Source: Jannaschia marina (GTDB lineage: Bacteria > Pseudomonadota > Alphaproteobacteria > Rhodobacterales > Rhodobacteraceae). From it: DNA of 64,000 nucleotides. Below the pieces are notes generated by a model that saw only the letters and a list, made by a program, of their open reading frames with translations, was not told where the DNA came from and searched no databases. The position numbers were made by a program, and so were the translations under genes. Positions 50,658 to 60,103 of this stretch are shown here, one piece after another. How positions within the stretch are numbered: position 1 is the stretch's first letter; the number at the start of each line of letters is the position of its first letter. The stretch covers positions 1 to 64,000 of the forward strand of contig NZ_JABVAX010000015.1 in assembly GCF_013404595.1 (NCBI RefSeq), given 5' to 3'.

Positions 50658-51761
50658 ATGAGCATTGTTACATATATCGTTGATACGGCAGAGACGTTTC
50701 TGGACGATGCCGCCCAGACACAATTCGGGTCAGTCGCCACCACGGTCGGGACAATGATCCAGCTCGCCTGCACCGTCTTGGTGATCTTCGTCTTTATCAA
50801 CATGGCCTACCAATATCGGTCAATGGATGGGCGACAGGCGTTCTGGCTAGCAGTCAAAATCATTCTCGTCGGGATTTTTGCGACAAACTGGACGCAATTC
50901 AATTCCCTTTCATCCGCCATCCTAAGTGGCATTGATAGTATATCAGCCGCATTGGTTGCATCTGTCGGAGGAGGAACACCAGGACCTTCTGGCACATTTG
51001 CCGAACAATTCGATAGCCTAATTGCCAGCTTGGGTGATTACCTAAATGCTGCTGGCTCGGAACTTAACTGGATGGCTGGCGCCCTGATGGACTTGCTCGG
51101 TGTCGTTCTGCTATCCCTCTTGGGCGGTCTTGCAGCCTTCATCATCGTGGCTTCGCGGCTCATGATCGCGTTGCTTCTTGGACTTGCTCCTATCATGATA
51201 TTTCTGACCTTGTTCGAGGTGACGAAAGACTACTTCGCACGTTGGCTATCAGCGGTGATTTCCTTTGCTCTTTACCCGGTTGTCGTAGCAGGCGTCTTTG
51301 CCACGATCGTCGGCATCGCGCGTTCGCTTCTAACCCGACTGGGTGATCCTGCGGACGCCACGAATATTGGAGCCCTCCTTCCATTCTTCATGATGGTTCT
51401 GATGGCAAAGGGTTTCATCATTGCCACCCCGTTTATCGTGCGCGCAATATCGGGCAACATTGTCATGCCAGCTCTGACTAGCGGCTTGGGTGGCAGCTAT
51501 GCCTTCGGTCGTGCATTTGGGGGAAGTCAGCAAGCCCAGAATCGTTATCTCATGGGTTCTGCGACAGGAAGCGAATATGCGGGTCTGCGCCTTCGCTCAA
51601 TGGTAACTCGACAGCCGATGCCTGAAAGAACATCTTACGGTCAGCCTTCACCAGCCGCCAACAGTTCGCAACCTGCGCCACCACCCCGGACAGGCACGGG
51701 GCAGCAGATGATCGAAACTAAAGCTCGGTCCCAACGGATTGCAGACGCCGGCAAGAAATAG
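50658..51761 (+). CDS. virB6: VirB6 polytopic membrane protein
   Basis: This 367-aa protein has about six transmembrane helices. It begins with a periplasmic segment (MSIVTYIVDTAETFLDDAAQ) and holds the family core ASRLMIALLLGLAPIMIFLT and KDYFARWLSAVISFALYPVV. A Pro/Gln-rich cytoplasmic tail ends at 51761. VirB6 lines the DNA path through the inner membrane. It is the last gene of the operon, placed after virB11 instead of between virB5 and virB8. Confidence 0.9.
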   Translation: MSIVTYIVDTAETFLDDAAQTQFGSVATTVGTMIQLACTVLVIFVFINMAYQYRSMDGRQAFWLAVKIILVGIFATNWTQFNSLSSAILSGIDSISAALVASVGGGTPGPSGTFAEQFDSLIASLGDYLNAAGSELNWMAGALMDLLGVVLLSLLGGLAAFIIVASRLMIALLLGLAPIMIFLTLFEVTKDYFARWLSAVISFALYPVVVAGVFATIVGIARSLLTRLGDPADATNIGALLPFFMMVLMAKGFIIATPFIVRAISGNIVMPALTSGLGGSYAFGRAFGGSQQAQNRYLMGSATGSEYAGLRLRSMVTRQPMPERTSYGQPSPAANSSQPAPPPRTGTGQQMIETKARSQRIADAGKK

Positions 51762-51766
51762 CCATC

Positions 51767-51794
51767 AAGGGGCGCGGTTAGGACCACGCCCCTT
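51767..51794. terminator. Terminator after virB6
   Basis: AAGGGGCG...CGCCCCTT, with inner GG/CC pairs, forms a stem between convergent virB6 and the 51800-52000 gene. Short A/T pairs at its base act in both directions. Confidence 0.75.
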
Positions 51795-51799
51795 GTCTA

Positions 51800-52000
51800 T
51801 TACTCGTAAACGACGTTCTCGCAGCGCCCGGCTTTCCACATCGGGGCCAGATGGCCGCTATCCCACTGATACAGCCAGCCCACGACCTGCCGCGTCTTTT
51901 TGTCAATGATCCGCTTGACGGGACGTGCCTGTCTCCGTCTTCGCGTAGTTGAAGCAGGCTCTCGTTGCGCGAAAACCTCGCCTGCGAATTGCTTTCCCAT
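51800..52000 (-). CDS. 66-aa protein, paralogue of the 62933-63085 protein
   Basis: This 66-aa basic protein has an Arg-rich N-terminus (ASTTRRRRQARPVKR) and a conserved core VKRIIDKKTRQVVGWLYQW followed by GHLAPMWK and ENVVYE. The 50-aa protein at 62933-63085 has the same core with few changes. No known family. Copies at both ends of the transfer region suggest a plasmid-specific role. Confidence 0.65.
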   Translation of the reverse strand: MGKQFAGEVFAQREPASTTRRRRQARPVKRIIDKKTRQVVGWLYQWDSGHLAPMWKAGRCENVVYE

Positions 52001-52116
52001 GATCGTGTCCCCCGGATGTTCCGAATCTCACGTTCTGGTTGCACCAATATAGTCATGTCGATCACGACCTGATATGAAAGTGAACGAACAGGCACGAACA
52101 GAAAGCCGATAAGCGT

Positions 52117-53688
52117 TTGATTAAGAATGGTAAGTTTTTTGTCCCCCCGGAAGATCGTGGCGAAGACCTGAAAACCCTCCTGAAGCGACTCGTCGCAGTC
52201 GGAGCAGGCAGACCTGTCGATAGCAATGGGTTTCCTGAAGGCCCCTGGACGGCCGAGTTGCTTGCGGAGGCCATCTCGCAGATCGACGCGAACCGATCAG
52301 GCATAGAGTTGCGAACCGTTCAGCACTGGCTCCAGGACAACGAGAGAGGCATACGAGCTGAAAACATCCGATGGCTGGCCCGGATTTTCGGATGTGATGA
52401 TCCCGATGCGACAAGCGACTGGCAAAGGGAACTGACAGCGGCTCGGGAACGCCTGACGCAGAACCGCCGCCGTAAGACAGAACACCGGGTGGAGGGGCAC
52501 CGCGCGGCCGATCAGCTTGCCCACACGACCCCTGCCCCGCCAACAAAGCCCAAACCAACCTTCTGCCTGGCCCGCCGGTCGGAAGCCCTTTTTGGAAGAC
52601 GCTCTCCCCTCGATTTACCTGCATCGGTTTTCGCTGGCGCGGTAGCACTTGGTTTCCTCGCCTTCTTCCTGGGCATCCACAGTATAGAATACACGAGACC
52701 AAGCGGTGTCTCGAAACAGGTCGGGTTCTTGTGGGCACCGAACTGGACGTTCCTGTTCATGATCTTCATGCCGCTGTTCTTCGCCTTCGCAGTGGAGCTG
52801 ATGTCATACTGGAAAAACGAGGGCCGCAGATCGCTGCTCGATGCTGGCGAACTGACCGAAAAGGAAGATGGTTGGGATCGCAAGGTAATGGCTGCGTCCT
52901 ACACCTATTGGGCAGTTTTCATTCTCTGCGTCGCTTTTGCCGGCCTGTTTCAGTGGATCGGTGTCAGACTCATGACGCTACTGAACGGCGTCGATGATTA
53001 TGCAATCGACTGGGGGACGCTGGCCCTTGTGCGCCCGGAAGAAGTCTCGATTCCCCAGTCCATCGCGTTCACCGGCTTCGCCTACTTGTATATGTGTCTC
53101 TGCTTCTATCTGTTCTTTGTCGGATTGATCCTGCTGTTCACCGTGGCCCACGATTTTTGGGAGATTGAGCAAAATCCCGATTGGAAATCAGGGTCAGAGG
53201 CGCAGGCCGCTGCCGCCCCGATCAGTCGCCGGGTCATGCGGGCAATCTGTCGCTGCACGATCGCTGGTATCTTCGTTGCAATCTGCATGAAGCTACAGAG
53301 CTTCTATCTCACATCGACCTCTCCCAATGTGGTGCAATGGCTCGCGGATGATGCCCTTTCGGCGGTCGCGGTCCAAGGCAATGCGGAAAGTCGTGCGGAT
53401 TTCAGGATGCCAACCCACTACACCAGCCTGATCGTCGCGATCGCCACCTGCGTTCCATTCCTCTATGGGTTCGCACGATTGGCGATTGGCGAGCGGTTCA
53501 CCGTCAGAGGCGCACGGATGGCGAGTGTCATACTCTATCTCTTGGCAAGCTATCTTCTGATTGGAGCCTTCGCAGGATTCTCGATCATGCTGCTCCTGGC
53601 TGTCCTGCTCGGCCTATACTGCTTCTTCGACCCGGAGCTGCGTTTCAGCCTAAACCGTCGAACTCGTGGGCAACAAAGTGCTACATAG
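52117..53688 (+). CDS. rcgA: RcgA-family putative transporter with N-terminal HTH-like region
   Basis: This protein is about 523 aa, starting at TTG 52117 (start uncertain, no clear ribosome-binding site). Residues about 40-100 look like a helix-turn-helix (LLAEAISQIDAN, RTVQHWLQDNERGI, NIRWLARIFGC), followed by a basic linker and about eight transmembrane helices between 170 and 510. Together with the following hydrolase it matches what I recall as the RcgA/RcgR pair of Rhodobacterales conjugative plasmids. A DNA-binding head on a membrane body would suit a membrane-bound regulator as well as a transporter. Confidence 0.6.
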   Translation: MIKNGKFFVPPEDRGEDLKTLLKRLVAVGAGRPVDSNGFPEGPWTAELLAEAISQIDANRSGIELRTVQHWLQDNERGIRAENIRWLARIFGCDDPDATSDWQRELTAARERLTQNRRRKTEHRVEGHRAADQLAHTTPAPPTKPKPTFCLARRSEALFGRRSPLDLPASVFAGAVALGFLAFFLGIHSIEYTRPSGVSKQVGFLWAPNWTFLFMIFMPLFFAFAVELMSYWKNEGRRSLLDAGELTEKEDGWDRKVMAASYTYWAVFILCVAFAGLFQWIGVRLMTLLNGVDDYAIDWGTLALVRPEEVSIPQSIAFTGFAYLYMCLCFYLFFVGLILLFTVAHDFWEIEQNPDWKSGSEAQAAAAPISRRVMRAICRCTIAGIFVAICMKLQSFYLTSTSPNVVQWLADDALSAVAVQGNAESRADFRMPTHYTSLIVAIATCVPFLYGFARLAIGERFTVRGARMASVILYLLASYLLIGAFAGFSIMLLLAVLLGLYCFFDPELRFSLNRRTRGQQSAT

Positions 53689-54682
53689 CTTGCTGGACCG
53701 ATGGGATGAGAAGAAGGCCGCACGAAGTGATGCGATCAAGCGAGCGACTGGTCTTCGTCTCGATGCAACTCTTGCGTTTGAAGGTGCAGATGATGTCACG
53801 ACGATAGAAGGGTTCATCCAGCACGCCACTTTGGCCGCGAAAAATCCGGGTTTCTTCGACCAGGAGATAGACACAGTAACAGAGGTTGATCGTAACGATC
53901 AGTGGATCACCTTCCCCTCGCAGGTGGTGACGCCAACACCTGAAAACAACACGGTCGTCGCGAAGATTAGTGATGGCGAACAATCCCGCAAGGCCGTGAT
54001 CCTGTTTCACCACTGGAACGCAAAATCCCGATACGACCAGATCGCGAAATACTTCACTCGGCGCGAGATCGCTGTGATCGAGATGGCTATGCCATATCAC
54101 CACGAACGGTCACGGCCAGGTTCAGACTACGCCGACCACATGCTTAGCCCATCGCTGGGCCGGACATTGCAATCCGTCCGACAGGCAGTCCTTGATGGCC
54201 GTCAGATTGTTCGTTGGCTTGAAAGAGAGGGTTACGACGAAATTTCCGTCTTGGGCATGAGTCTGGGTTCCTGGGTTGCCGGCTTGTTGGCCGCCCACGA
54301 TCCTGCGGTGAAGAACGCAGCCTTATTCCTGACTGCGGACAGTCTCGCAGAGATGTGCTGGACCGGCCGCGCGACCCGGCACATTCGCGAAAGCCTGGAA
54401 GGCGCAATCTCGCTGTCGGAATTTCGGCAAGCCTGGTTGCCGCTCGATCTTGGGCACCATGCAGAAAGCCTCTCACGCAACGACCTTCATCTTCAGCTCG
54501 TGCTTGGAAAAAGGGACACGGTTGTTCTGCCGACGCTCTCCCACCGTCTGACAGAAACGCTGACCTCCCACGGGGCGAACCTCGATGTTTTAAGCCTGAA
54601 CTGTGGTCATTACTCTCTGACGCTCCCCCCCTACATTCTTTGGGCCGGACGCGCTGTCACACAGCTTATAAACGATAGGTGA
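53666..54682 (+). CDS. rcgR: RcgR-family alpha/beta hydrolase (putative quorum lactone hydrolase)
   Basis: This 338-aa protein starts at GTG 53666, overlapping rcgA by 23 bp. The alpha/beta-hydrolase triad is visible: nucleophile GMSLGSWVAG, Asp in LVLGKRDTVVLP and His in NCGHYSLTLPP. An oxyanion region VILFHHWNAKSRYDQ precedes it. It matches the RcgR group, annotated as putative quorum lactone hydrolases; this is family knowledge and not shown by the sequence. It may quench host acyl-homoserine lactones or act on a plasmid signal. It converges with the zeta toxin gene with a 3-bp gap. Confidence 0.65.
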   Translation: MGNKVLHSLLDRWDEKKAARSDAIKRATGLRLDATLAFEGADDVTTIEGFIQHATLAAKNPGFFDQEIDTVTEVDRNDQWITFPSQVVTPTPENNTVVAKISDGEQSRKAVILFHHWNAKSRYDQIAKYFTRREIAVIEMAMPYHHERSRPGSDYADHMLSPSLGRTLQSVRQAVLDGRQIVRWLEREGYDEISVLGMSLGSWVAGLLAAHDPAVKNAALFLTADSLAEMCWTGRATRHIRESLEGAISLSEFRQAWLPLDLGHHAESLSRNDLHLQLVLGKRDTVVLPTLSHRLTETLTSHGANLDVLSLNCGHYSLTLPPYILWAGRAVTQLINDR

Positions 54683-54685
54683 AGG

Positions 54686-55432
54686 TCAGTGGCGCAGACC
54701 TGGCTCGCTGTCCTTGCCTGCATCGTCGTCCTCGATGCGCTCGCGAAGGTCGTCTAGATCTTCTTGCGTCATCGCGCCGGCCGCTACAGCGGCCTCGCCG
54801 TATCGAAGCGCGGCACGATCACTTTCAGCTTCCGTGTCCGCGTTCCTCTCCATCGTTCGTGCTGCCGTCATGGCACTTTCCGTCGCCCAATGGGGTGGAT
54901 CATCCCGGAATCGAAAACCATCACGCCTCAGCTCTGCAACCCGAATGAGACGTGCACCGGAATTGTCGTGGAGGTCTGTGCGATCTGAACGGGCAATCGC
55001 TTCGGGTAGGTTCTCGTATGACCGTTCATATCGCCGCAGAACATCCTGAGCAGGAACATCATGACCGCCGCGTTCAACCCGGTTTGCAACCCGAGCAACA
55101 TTTGCATCAGGGCTGTTGAGACGAACATAGTGCAGCTCAACCTCGAAACCCCTCGAACGGGCTTCGTCCATCAGCTTCAAGGTTCGATTGCCAGACAGTG
55201 TGGTTTCCACGGCAAAGCTCTCCCTACGATCAAGAAAATCGTTTTGTTGCTTCACCGCCTCTCGACCAGCGGCAACGCCTGCCACCTCGACGTTCTCAGA
55301 ATTTATCTGCCGCGCGATAGCGTCAGGGTCGATAACGGGACGATCACCTGGAAGCCCAGAACGGGTCAGGGTCGATTTCCCTGCACCGTTGGCTCCTGCG
55401 ATGACGACAAGAGTAGGTCGGTCGTCGCTCAT
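54686..55432 (-). CDS. Zeta-toxin family kinase coupled to virD4
   Basis: This 248-aa protein has a P-loop VVIAGANGAGKSTLTRSGLP (Gly-Lys-Ser at about 18-20), then IDPDAIARQI, FAVETTLSGNRTLKLM and VELHYVRLNSPDANVARVA. This is the zeta/PezT fold, which phosphorylates UDP-N-acetylglucosamine or a nucleotide. No epsilon-type antitoxin is adjacent. The start overlaps the virD4 stop by ATGA, so it is made with the transfer coupling protein. Zeta-like genes in this place are found in other Rhodobacterales transfer regions; a killing role is not certain. Confidence 0.8.
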   Translation of the reverse strand: MSDDRPTLVVIAGANGAGKSTLTRSGLPGDRPVIDPDAIARQINSENVEVAGVAAGREAVKQQNDFLDRRESFAVETTLSGNRTLKLMDEARSRGFEVELHYVRLNSPDANVARVANRVERGGHDVPAQDVLRRYERSYENLPEAIARSDRTDLHDNSGARLIRVAELRRDGFRFRDDPPHWATESAMTAARTMERNADTEAESDRAALRYGEAAVAAGAMTQEDLDDLRERIEDDDAGKDSEPGLRH

Positions 55433-57759
55433 GCCTTATGCCGCACGCCCTGATCGTCGCGATAATCAAGCTCCACCTCATCATCGTCGGCCCGCCTGCG
55501 AACCCATGTTCCGTCTTCACGTTGCTGGATCAGTGTCGCGCCATCGGCCAGCTCTTCCGCCAAAATTTCTTCTTGTCGATCCACGAAATCCGGTCGATCA
55601 ACGAACTTGGGCGGTATTTGCTTCCCCGACGCATCGCCCTCATCGGGCGGCAAGTCATCGTCCTGATCGTCATTTCCTACGGCACTGAGAATGGCAACAG
55701 CGTTCGCCACCGCCTCCTTCGCCTGCGTGTCACCGTCGACACCCCCCTCCAAAGGAAGTCGCTGCTGGACGGAAAGGTCCATCTTTTGCTGTCCGTCCGC
55801 GTTCTCACGCGCAGCTTTGGATCGTCGCTTTCGGCCGCCCATTTTCAGCGGCTTCCCGGAGCTGGCAATGTTCTGGCAGATGGCCACTCTTCGACTGGCT
55901 TGCGGGGCTTCGTCCACTTCTGAAGGCAATCCCCCCTGCCCCGCGTTCTCACTGGGCTGTGCCGCGTGGGAAGCAGGTTCGGGCATCGGCTCGGGCTCGA
56001 TCTCCCGAACTACAGCGGGTTCTTCCGTTGATTGCGCTACAGATGAACGGCCCGCCTCCTCCGTTTCTATATCTTGGTTTTGTTCTTCAGGTGCAGGGAG
56101 CGCCTTCGCTTCTTCGGGGAAAGGCAGGTCGCCTTTCTGGGCTGCATTGATCTTCTTGAAAAACGGGTCTTCAAAATACTTGATCCGTTTCGCTCTCACA
56201 GGCATCTGCGCATCGACCACCATGACAATATCGTCCAGCGGCATCCGGCGCGCTTCATCCTCGGGCAGGAGCGATGTTTCTTCGGTCCGCTCCGACATGC
56301 TCCGTCCCTCGAACGGGTTCCGCCCGATTGACCGAGACCGGGTGACGACACGCTTCGTCGTTTTGCCCACTGCCTTGGACAGCTCCTCTACCGTCTTTTC
56401 GTCTGATGGCGTGAGATACAGTTTCACACCTGCGTTGCCTTGAAGCGCGCGACGTGTGTTCTCACCATAGATTTCGTCCAGCGCCGGAATGGTCTGCGTT
56501 ACGATTGCGAGCCGACCCTTGTAGGAGCGCAAGGTTTCGATGCTCTCCACGACGATCGGCATTTTTCCGAGCCGGTTGAACTCGTCCAGGATAATCATCA
56601 CCGGCCACGGTTCATCTGGGCCAGGCTCCTTGTCCTGAAGCGAGGAAATGAGGTCAGAGAAAAACAGCCGGATCAGCGCAGCCATCGGCTTGACCATGTT
56701 CGGCGCAACCACAAGGTAGACCGTGAAGGGCTTCTTGCGGATCGTCCGAAAATCAAAATCGCTGACGCTCGTGGCTTCGTCCACCGCCGGATTCGACCAT
56801 TGGTCCAAACCAGATGTCATCAGAAGCGACACATAGGATGTCAGGGTGTCGTTGTTCGTAGATCCCATGCGCTCGAAGATCAGCTTTGCCGCGCGGTTCT
56901 GAACCTCGTCGCGACGCTTCAGGAACTCCTTCTGTTTGTTGCCCCCGGAAGATGTGATCCGATAAATTTCGCCCAGGGTTGGCACTTTCCGCTGGAATGC
57001 CAACAACCCAGCGGCAACGAACAGGTCGATGCCACCCTTGAGAAGACCTTGCGTCCTGTCACTGTCCGATTGCAGGAACAGCGTTGCAAGAAGCTGAAGC
57101 TCCATTTGTTGCTGGTTGGGGTCTTCCAGCGCCGCAATTCTTAGCAGCGGGTTGTAGCGATGTGTCCGGCGGTCGTTCCAATCGACCGGCGCGAAGCGAT
57201 AGACCTTATCGCCCTGGGAGGCCCTGTGACGCGCCGTGGCCTCAAAATTCTCGCCCTTCACGTCAAGAACAACGGCACTGCCTTTGAACGTCAACAGGTT
57301 AGGAATGACAAAGCCGGTCGTCTTGCCACGGCCCGTTGGCGCGACGATCAAAGCGTGAGGAAACACCTTCGATGAGATCAAGCGTGCCGAACTGGACGGT
57401 TTACCCAGCTTTCCCAGGATAAACCCCTGCCCCGGCGGCGTGAAGAAGCCGTTGCGCTTCATTTCAGCCGCCTTCTGCCAATGGGTGCGACCGAACCTGG
57501 TCAGAGCCGAGCCGGACAGAACTGCGCTTAGAAGAAGAGCCGCAAATGCAAAGCCACCGATGATGAAATTGACCAGTTGAAAATCGTCCGGCCGAACGCG
57601 CTGCATCGCAAAATAGTTGTTCGCAATCCAGAAAAAGTCGATCTCTGCGCGCATTCCGAACGTGCGAAAGCTGAGGATGGCGCTCGCGACGACATAACCC
57701 ATCGCGGCGCCCACAAGGGTCAGGAGGACGATCCCGACTGCGATCTTCCCCTTATCCAT
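55429..57759 (-). CDS. virD4: VirD4/TraG coupling protein
   Basis: This 776-aa protein starts at ATG 57759. Two N-terminal transmembrane helices (IAVGIVLLTLVGAAMGYVVA and VNFIIGGFAFAALLLSAVLS) anchor it. The ATPase has Walker A APTGRGKTT (about 139-147) and Walker B MIILDEFNRLGKM (about 386-398). A long acidic C-terminal tail (about 590-776) rich in Glu and Pro ends HKA. It delivers the relaxase-DNA complex to the VirB channel. It overlaps virD2 by 8 bp and the zeta gene by 4 bp. Confidence 0.93.
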   Translation of the reverse strand: MDKGKIAVGIVLLTLVGAAMGYVVASAILSFRTFGMRAEIDFFWIANNYFAMQRVRPDDFQLVNFIIGGFAFAALLLSAVLSGSALTRFGRTHWQKAAEMKRNGFFTPPGQGFILGKLGKPSSSARLISSKVFPHALIVAPTGRGKTTGFVIPNLLTFKGSAVVLDVKGENFEATARHRASQGDKVYRFAPVDWNDRRTHRYNPLLRIAALEDPNQQQMELQLLATLFLQSDSDRTQGLLKGGIDLFVAAGLLAFQRKVPTLGEIYRITSSGGNKQKEFLKRRDEVQNRAAKLIFERMGSTNNDTLTSYVSLLMTSGLDQWSNPAVDEATSVSDFDFRTIRKKPFTVYLVVAPNMVKPMAALIRLFFSDLISSLQDKEPGPDEPWPVMIILDEFNRLGKMPIVVESIETLRSYKGRLAIVTQTIPALDEIYGENTRRALQGNAGVKLYLTPSDEKTVEELSKAVGKTTKRVVTRSRSIGRNPFEGRSMSERTEETSLLPEDEARRMPLDDIVMVVDAQMPVRAKRIKYFEDPFFKKINAAQKGDLPFPEEAKALPAPEEQNQDIETEEAGRSSVAQSTEEPAVVREIEPEPMPEPASHAAQPSENAGQGGLPSEVDEAPQASRRVAICQNIASSGKPLKMGGRKRRSKAARENADGQQKMDLSVQQRLPLEGGVDGDTQAKEAVANAVAILSAVGNDDQDDDLPPDEGDASGKQIPPKFVDRPDFVDRQEEILAEELADGATLIQQREDGTWVRRRADDDEVELDYRDDQGVRHKA

Positions 57760-60103
57760 GTGTTTGCCCCTTCTCAGTATGGCTCGCGATGCTCCGCAAG
57801 CGTTGTGCGTCGTATTCTTCCTCGTTGATCTCGGAAACCACCTCCCGAACGGCCTCGCTGTTTGCGGTTGCCTCGTCCGACTGAAGATAGGCTTTGGCAG
57901 CGTAGAGGCGGTCGAGCCGATCATCTATTACCTCGTCCAGCACATCGGCATCACCGCGCTTCAGAGCTTCGATCTGCTCGTCGTTCAAATCCCGTTCGAT
58001 CTCGTCACGGAAAACCTGCCGGCTCTCATTGTCCGGGAACGGCGGATTGATCCTATCGGTGCGTTCATGCTCGATGGCCCGCGCGATAGCCGGATGTTCC
58101 TGTTCAAGGGCGGTCATACGCGCATCGCGATCTTCTGCCCTGATACCCTCTCGTTCGGCGCGCTCGATCCCCGCATCGGTTGCCAACCGTTCCGACAGTG
58201 CCTCACGAGAATCCGCATCCCGTGCGGCCTGACGTTCCGCTTCGATCAGCTCGTCACGATTGTTCGCGGAAAAGGACGCGACATAGGTTGTCGCCAAGCC
58301 CTTCGCCAGATGATCCGGCATGTCCGGATACCGTTCCTTGAAATCGGCTGCGACAGCAACATCCACGTCAGTCCTGCCGTCTGCCCGCGACATGACGTTC
58401 TCAATCTCACGGTCGATCTGATCGGCACGATTCCGATCCACAACCCGTGGGTTTAGGGGGTCGGCAGTGTCGATCACATCGGTCGGACGTGCCAATAGCT
58501 CGGGATGTCGTTGGAGATAGTCGCGTTGTTCGGCTTCGATCCGCGCCTCCGCCCTGCTCTCGATCTCGTCAGCCCGTTCCGCGATCTGCGCTTCGGTCAA
58601 ACCTTGATCGCGCAAGTCCTGGCGCACCGCGCGGCTCATGTCGTCCACGCTCTCGGCGTCATAGTGGAAAGTCGCCTCGGTCACTTCGTCGGTCACACCA
58701 TCGCGGCGGACCACCTCAGCGCGTTCCAGCGTCGTTCCCAACTGAACATGCACGCGATCGAGCTGGTCCACCGCGACGCGAAGATCCTCCTGTCTTTCGA
58801 GATTGAGATTTTGCGTTTCAGCGATTTTCTGAAGATCGTCAGCATACCATTGCCGCTCAAGGGCAGCGTTATTCGCGCCCTGCTCGATCCGGCTGATAAC
58901 GGCTTCGGATGAGATGCCGGTCCCTCGCAAAGCCGTCTCGACTTGCGCACGCGTCTCCCCTTCACGCAGCTTGCCAACCAACCCCTCGTTGATGTTGCGT
59001 TCGGAGTATACGCCCGTGGCAGAGGGCGGCTGACGCAGTGACGAAGGACCGACGCTTTCCACCGGCGCAACCGCCGTCGCAAGCTGCCTTTGCAACGCGG
59101 CGCGCTGCCCTTCCGGGGCGTCTTCGATCAATTTGCTGACACGTTCGATCTCCTGTGTCAGCTTGGCGTTCAATTCCTCAAAGCTCTGCTGCTCGGCCAT
59201 GTAAATTTCTCCTTCGGGTTCCAGCCGCCCGCCACGCGCCAGGATCGCTCCGGCCCGCATGAGCGCATTTTCAGCATCTTCTCTGTTCTCTCGGGTCGCG
59301 TCGGCTGCCAGACGTTCATAGAGCTGCGCATTCGATGCGATTTCGGCCAAGGTCCGGTCCAGGTCGCGACCGATCCGCTCCCTCCCCACTGCGGGGCGGC
59401 CCTCTTCCTTCGCAGCATACACCTCTCGGGTGCGCGGCGCGTAATCGACCACCCCGCGATGCACCCGGCGGGTGGCTTCCAGCTTCACGCCGACCTTTTC
59501 GGCCTCTTCAACCATCGCAAGACGAAAATCATCGTAGTTGAACCGATGGTCCCGACCGAGATAGAACAACTCGCCCTCTTGGGACCGCCGGTTCAGAACG
59601 ATATGGGCGTGGGGGTGTTCGCGATCCTCGTGAACCGCGATGATGTAATCAAAGTTGCCTTCCTCGGTCTTGAAAAACCGCTCCGCAACCGCGGCGGAGA
59701 TGTCACGAACGTCTTCACCTCTTGTGCCGATGGGATACGACATCAGCATGTGCGTAGTGTTGCCCAGCTTCGGATTGAAGCTCTCATCCCAGCGGCTCGC
59801 AAACCGCTCGGTCATATCCTTGATGTCATCACCCGATAGCCGCTTCTGACCAACATATGTCCCTCGGCTGTCCACGATGTGAGACGACTTGGTGGTCAGA
59901 TACGTCAACTGGTTGGAAAGCTGGCCTTTCGTATGCGTCCCACCACCCCGAATAGCCTTGAACACGGCCGCTCGATGACCTCTGGCAGCACGGAACATCT
60001 GTTTGCGCTGCTGGTGAAGGCCCTGCATCGAGCCTCGAACCCTGCTCCACCCCTTTTCAAACAGTTCACCTGAAACGGCAGAGACCGCATCACTCCGCGC
60101 CAT
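57752..60103 (-). CDS. virD2: VirD2-type relaxase
   Basis: This 783-aa protein has an N-terminal relaxase domain: the probable nicking Tyr68 in NQLTYLTTKSSHIV, and the metal-binding histidines in VHEDREHPHAHIVLNRR (His157, 162, 164, 166). Residues beyond about 230 are a long charged, helical region (Glu/Arg/Asp-rich), perhaps the secretion signal and scaffold. It cuts oriT and leads the strand into the recipient. It overlaps the virD1-like gene by 14 bp and virD4 by 8 bp. Confidence 0.9.
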   Translation of the reverse strand: MARSDAVSAVSGELFEKGWSRVRGSMQGLHQQRKQMFRAARGHRAAVFKAIRGGGTHTKGQLSNQLTYLTTKSSHIVDSRGTYVGQKRLSGDDIKDMTERFASRWDESFNPKLGNTTHMLMSYPIGTRGEDVRDISAAVAERFFKTEEGNFDYIIAVHEDREHPHAHIVLNRRSQEGELFYLGRDHRFNYDDFRLAMVEEAEKVGVKLEATRRVHRGVVDYAPRTREVYAAKEEGRPAVGRERIGRDLDRTLAEIASNAQLYERLAADATRENREDAENALMRAGAILARGGRLEPEGEIYMAEQQSFEELNAKLTQEIERVSKLIEDAPEGQRAALQRQLATAVAPVESVGPSSLRQPPSATGVYSERNINEGLVGKLREGETRAQVETALRGTGISSEAVISRIEQGANNAALERQWYADDLQKIAETQNLNLERQEDLRVAVDQLDRVHVQLGTTLERAEVVRRDGVTDEVTEATFHYDAESVDDMSRAVRQDLRDQGLTEAQIAERADEIESRAEARIEAEQRDYLQRHPELLARPTDVIDTADPLNPRVVDRNRADQIDREIENVMSRADGRTDVDVAVAADFKERYPDMPDHLAKGLATTYVASFSANNRDELIEAERQAARDADSREALSERLATDAGIERAEREGIRAEDRDARMTALEQEHPAIARAIEHERTDRINPPFPDNESRQVFRDEIERDLNDEQIEALKRGDADVLDEVIDDRLDRLYAAKAYLQSDEATANSEAVREVVSEINEEEYDAQRLRSIASHTEKGQTHG

